Of a DNA stretch of 17,970 nucleotides, positions 15,634-17,970 are shown piece by piece. Numbering within the stretch: position 1 is the first letter of the stretch; each line of letters opens with the position of its first letter. The notes under the pieces were generated by a model. The model was not told the origin of the DNA. It worked only from the letters and a program-made list of their open reading frames with translations, and ran no database searches. Origin of the DNA: Verrucomicrobiota bacterium (GTDB taxonomy: Bacteria; Verrucomicrobiota; Verrucomicrobiia; Opitutales; Opitutaceae). The DNA is taken from the NCBI GenBank assembly GCA_023457715.1, contig JAEWKR010000048.1, forward strand, positions 1 through 17,970, given 5' to 3'. The position numbers and the translations under genes are program-made.

Positions 15634-17720
15634 GAACCACCCGCCAGAGAGTCCTGGGCGTCCTGGCCCTGAGTGGGGCGCTGCTTGCCGCCGCGACGGC
15701 CGCGGTTCCCATTCGCGTCGAAGGCCTCGGCTGGTTGAAGAACCGTGGCATGGGGATAGCGTTGGAGCAGCTGACCAATGCGCGCGAGGCGGAAGTCCTG
15801 GCGGCGAATGCGATCGAGGATGCGGCGGTGATCCTCAATTCCGCGCTGGAGCAGGAAGGGTTTCAGGAACCCGCCATCACCGTGGTCGTGACGCGGACTG
15901 ACGGTCGCAAGGTCGAGTTCGTTTTTGATCCCACCTTCACGGCGCCGGTGCCCCGTCCGCTGGACGCCAGCGCGGTCGCATTCCGGGTGCGGGCGGGGGT
16001 GCGCTGGCGGGTCGCGCACGTCCGCATCAACGGGCTGGCGGCGTTGCCCCCCGACGAGGCCGTGGCGTTTTTCCGCACGGATGCCGTGCTGCTCAACGTG
16101 GCGCAGGCCAATGCCTTTTCCCGCGGGCAGTTGAATCGCTCCGCGGGCGCGCTGCTGGATGAACTCCGGCGGCGCGGCCACGCGGAGGCGACCGTGCGGG
16201 CCGAGGTGGCGGGGGTGGATCGCAAGACCGGTGAGGTCAGCATCGCGGTCGAGGTCGCGGAAGGGCCGAGGTGGGAGATCTATGACGTGGAGATCAATCA
16301 TGCCGACGTCCCCGGGGTGGTCCTGCCGGACGCGACCCAATGGTCCGGCGTCGACTGGACCCCGACGCTGGAGCAGGAAATTCGCGAAGCGGTGCGGCTG
16401 GCGCTATACCGGGGCGGGTACCCGGACGTGGGCATCAATGTCGCCACGGAAACCGACGAGCCCGAAAACGGAGTGCGACTCACGGATGTGATCGTCACGG
16501 TGGTCCCGGGCGATCGCATCGCCGCCGGGCGACCGCAGTTCGTTGGCAACGAAGTCACGCGGGAATCGGTGCTGCGTCGCCGCGTGGAGGTGGAGCCGGG
16601 CGAACCGTTGAATCCGGTCGCGCTGGAACGCGCCCGGCACCGCATCTCCCGGCTGGGCGTATTCGAGTCGGTGCAACTTCAGTATGAGCCCGAAGACGCG
16701 CCGGTGCGGGATCCGGTGTTTGTGCTGGAGGAGGGCCCGAGATACGAAACCAACCTGCTGTTCGGCTACGGCAGTTATGAGCAGTTCCGGGGCGGAGTGG
16801 AGTTCCGGCAGCGCAACATCCTTGGCCTCGCGCACCAGAGCCGGCTGCTGCTCACCCAGTCGATGAAAAGCTCACGCGGCGAATACACCTACACCGTGCC
16901 CGAACTTTTCGGGGAAACCATCGACGGCTCGGCCAAGCTGTTCGGGTTGCAGCGGGAGGAACTGGCGTTCATCCGGCAGGAGTTCGGCGCAACCTTCAGT
17001 GCGCGGCGGCGCATCGACCCCCTGCACGGGGATGCCGTCGTCGGTTATACGTTCCAGGCTTTGCGCAACCGGCGAAACGAGCTTTCGACGGTGCAGACGG
17101 ACGAGCGCCAGTTGAACGTGGCCAGTCTCAACGTGGCGCTGACCACCGACCGGCGCGACAATCCGCTTCGTCCCCGTCGCGGGTACCATGCCATCGCGCA
17201 GGCGGAGTTCGCCAGTCCCTGGCTGGGCGGCGTGGCCGAGTACCAGCGCTTCGAGATCGCCGGCGCCTATCACACGCCCTGGGGGCGGGGACGCTGGATC
17301 CACGTCGGCGCCTCCTATGGCGTGATCACGACCATGGGTGCGCAGGACGACACCGATCTGCCCGTCAACAAGCGGTTCTACCCCGGTGGGGACAACAGCA
17401 TCCGCGGCTACCAGGCTGGGGAGGCGGCGCCGCGGGGACCGGACGGCCGGTTCATGGGCGCGAAGACGTACGCGTTGCTGAACATCGAACTCGAACAAGC
17501 GCTCACGCGGGCGTGGTCCGCAGTGGCGTTTGCCGATGCGCTCAACAGCTCCGCGTCGCTGCGGGCGTACCGGGCGGGCGAGCGGCTCTACAGCGTCGGG
17601 CTGGGGCTGCGTTACCAGACCATCGTGGGGCCGATCCGCCTGGAATACGGTCGCAATGTGAATCCGCGGCCGGGAGACCCGTCCGGCACGTGGCATCTGT
17701 CGCTCGGGTTTCCGTTCTGA
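15630..17720 (+). CDS. Omp85-superfamily outer-membrane protein (TamA/BamA-like)
   Basis: A 696-residue outer-membrane assembly protein. Residues 1-25 are a signal peptide (TRQRVLGVLALSGALL...ATAA). The periplasmic part (about 26-360) is compatible with several POTRA domains. The last is clearest, about 297-355: RPQFVGNEVTRESVLRRRV ... RARHRISRLGVFESVQL. The beta-barrel (about 365-696) carries the Omp85 loop-6 motif IRGY (591-594, in GGDNSIRGYQ) and ends LSLGFPF with a terminal Phe, the usual barrel signal. The ATG overlaps the tamB-like stop (ATGA), so translation is probably coupled. The pairing with a TamB-like protein favours a TamA-type role over general BamA. The gene order, tamB-like first, is the reverse of E. 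coli. The exact paralogue is unresolved, so no symbol is given. Confidence 0.93.
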   Translation: MRTTRQRVLGVLALSGALLAAATAAVPIRVEGLGWLKNRGMGIALEQLTNAREAEVLAANAIEDAAVILNSALEQEGFQEPAITVVVTRTDGRKVEFVFDPTFTAPVPRPLDASAVAFRVRAGVRWRVAHVRINGLAALPPDEAVAFFRTDAVLLNVAQANAFSRGQLNRSAGALLDELRRRGHAEATVRAEVAGVDRKTGEVSIAVEVAEGPRWEIYDVEINHADVPGVVLPDATQWSGVDWTPTLEQEIREAVRLALYRGGYPDVGINVATETDEPENGVRLTDVIVTVVPGDRIAAGRPQFVGNEVTRESVLRRRVEVEPGEPLNPVALERARHRISRLGVFESVQLQYEPEDAPVRDPVFVLEEGPRYETNLLFGYGSYEQFRGGVEFRQRNILGLAHQSRLLLTQSMKSSRGEYTYTVPELFGETIDGSAKLFGLQREELAFIRQEFGATFSARRRIDPLHGDAVVGYTFQALRNRRNELSTVQTDERQLNVASLNVALTTDRRDNPLRPRRGYHAIAQAEFASPWLGGVAEYQRFEIAGAYHTPWGRGRWIHVGASYGVITTMGAQDDTDLPVNKRFYPGGDNSIRGYQAGEAAPRGPDGRFMGAKTYALLNIELEQALTRAWSAVAFADALNSSASLRAYRAGERLYSVGLGLRYQTIVGPIRLEYGRNVNPRPGDPSGTWHLSLGFPF

Positions 17721-17740
17721 CCCGGCTAGGCCAACTCGAG

Positions 17741-17847
17741 ATTTGAGATTTGAAATTTGAGATTTGAGATTGGGTTCGGCCCCTCTGGGCATCAGCCGGG
17801 GAGCTAGCAAACCGCATCGCCCCGATCTCAAATCTCAAATTTCAAAT
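17741..17847. repeat. Inverted heptamer arrays with 23-bp perfect arms
   Basis: The left array has four units ATTTGAG, ATTTGAA, ATTTGAG, ATTTGAG (17741-17768). The right array has CTCAAAT, CTCAAAT, TTCAAAT (17827-17847). Bases 17748-17770 are the exact reverse complement of 17825-17847, around a 54-nt loop. The element lies 20 bp after the Omp85 stop. Its right end touches the TGA of a possible minus-strand gene. It may form a long transcript hairpin and could serve as a bidirectional 3'-end structure. Confidence 0.9.
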
Positions 17848-17970
17848 CAGTAGCGTCCCATATCGGGCGTTAGCGGAGGTTGCGCTAGAGGGAGCTGATA
17901 GTGTTTTTCTCGGTTGTACGATTTAGGATTTCGGCGCCGGCGTGGGCCGGCTGTCCCATAGCCAACGACT
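17847..17970 (-). CDS. Possible 3' end of a minus-strand gene (partial)
   Basis: One minus-strand frame is open from the right edge for 40 codons and stops at TGA (17849-17847). The tail reads like a real C terminus (PKSYNREKHYQLPLAQ, then PPLTPDMGRY). Against this, third-position G+C is only about one half, lower than neighbouring genes, and 40 codons is short. It would make the heptamer inverted repeat lie exactly between two convergent 3' ends. I do not recognise the protein. Confidence 0.35.
   Translation of the reverse strand, partial: VVGYGTAGPRRRRNPKSYNREKHYQLPLAQPPLTPDMGRY

Noticed and set aside
17741..17847. CRISPR-like repeat array
   Set aside because: Units are 7 nt and contiguous without spacers, and no cas genes are present.

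Overview
The window is about two-thirds G+C chromosomal DNA from a Gram-negative (diderm) bacterium. It encodes an Omp85 protein, a TamB-like protein, a TonB-dependent receptor and a periplasmic Prc-type protease. The 78-residue CxxCxxC ferredoxin, the rhomboid-like protein with a C-terminal 'ILDKI...LTDEEK' tail and the HAD protein style point to Verrucomicrobiota, most likely Opitutaceae. That placement is inference from remembered family resemblance, not from a search. I see no rRNA, tRNA, CRISPR array or complete insertion sequence.

Layout: a HAD-family phosphatase-like gene (minus, 124-1146) is divergent from prfA-prmC (plus, 1256-3224), a translation-termination pair in which PrmC methylates the GGQ glutamine of RF1. 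A repeat-rich convergent gap (3225-3457) precedes prc (minus, 3458-5974), and a rhomboid-like gene lies upstream of prc on the same strand (6084-7001). A divergent 266-bp gap leads to a small ferredoxin (plus, 7268-7504) closed by the window's clearest rho-independent terminator. A TonB-dependent receptor (minus, 7625-9469) is divergent from an M3 oligopeptidase (plus, 9732-11789). Then come a TamB-like protein (11899-15633) and an Omp85 TamA/BamA-like protein (15630-17720), overlapping by ATGA. The last 124 bases may hold the 3' end of a minus-strand gene.

Functional threads: translation termination (prfA, prmC); envelope biogenesis and quality control (prc, tamB-like, Omp85, rhomboid-like protein, TonB receptor); peptide turnover (M3 oligopeptidase); electron transfer (ferredoxin). 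Most starts lack a good Shine-Dalgarno sequence. The Omp85 gene is the exception, with AAGGAG at ideal spacing.

The most unusual content is intergenic. Short 7-nt-phased arrays (ATCTGAA / ATTTGAG / TTTTGGG variants) lie between genes, mostly near 3' ends, sometimes in inverted pairs and sometimes beside a GC-rich REP-like hairpin. Because 7 is 1 modulo 3 and many units contain TGA, three units close all three reading frames on one strand. One array also forms a canonical G-quadruplex motif. A 6-nt-period inverted repeat lies in the prmC/prc gap. On the protein side, the rhomboid-like gene has Thr where the catalytic Ser is expected.
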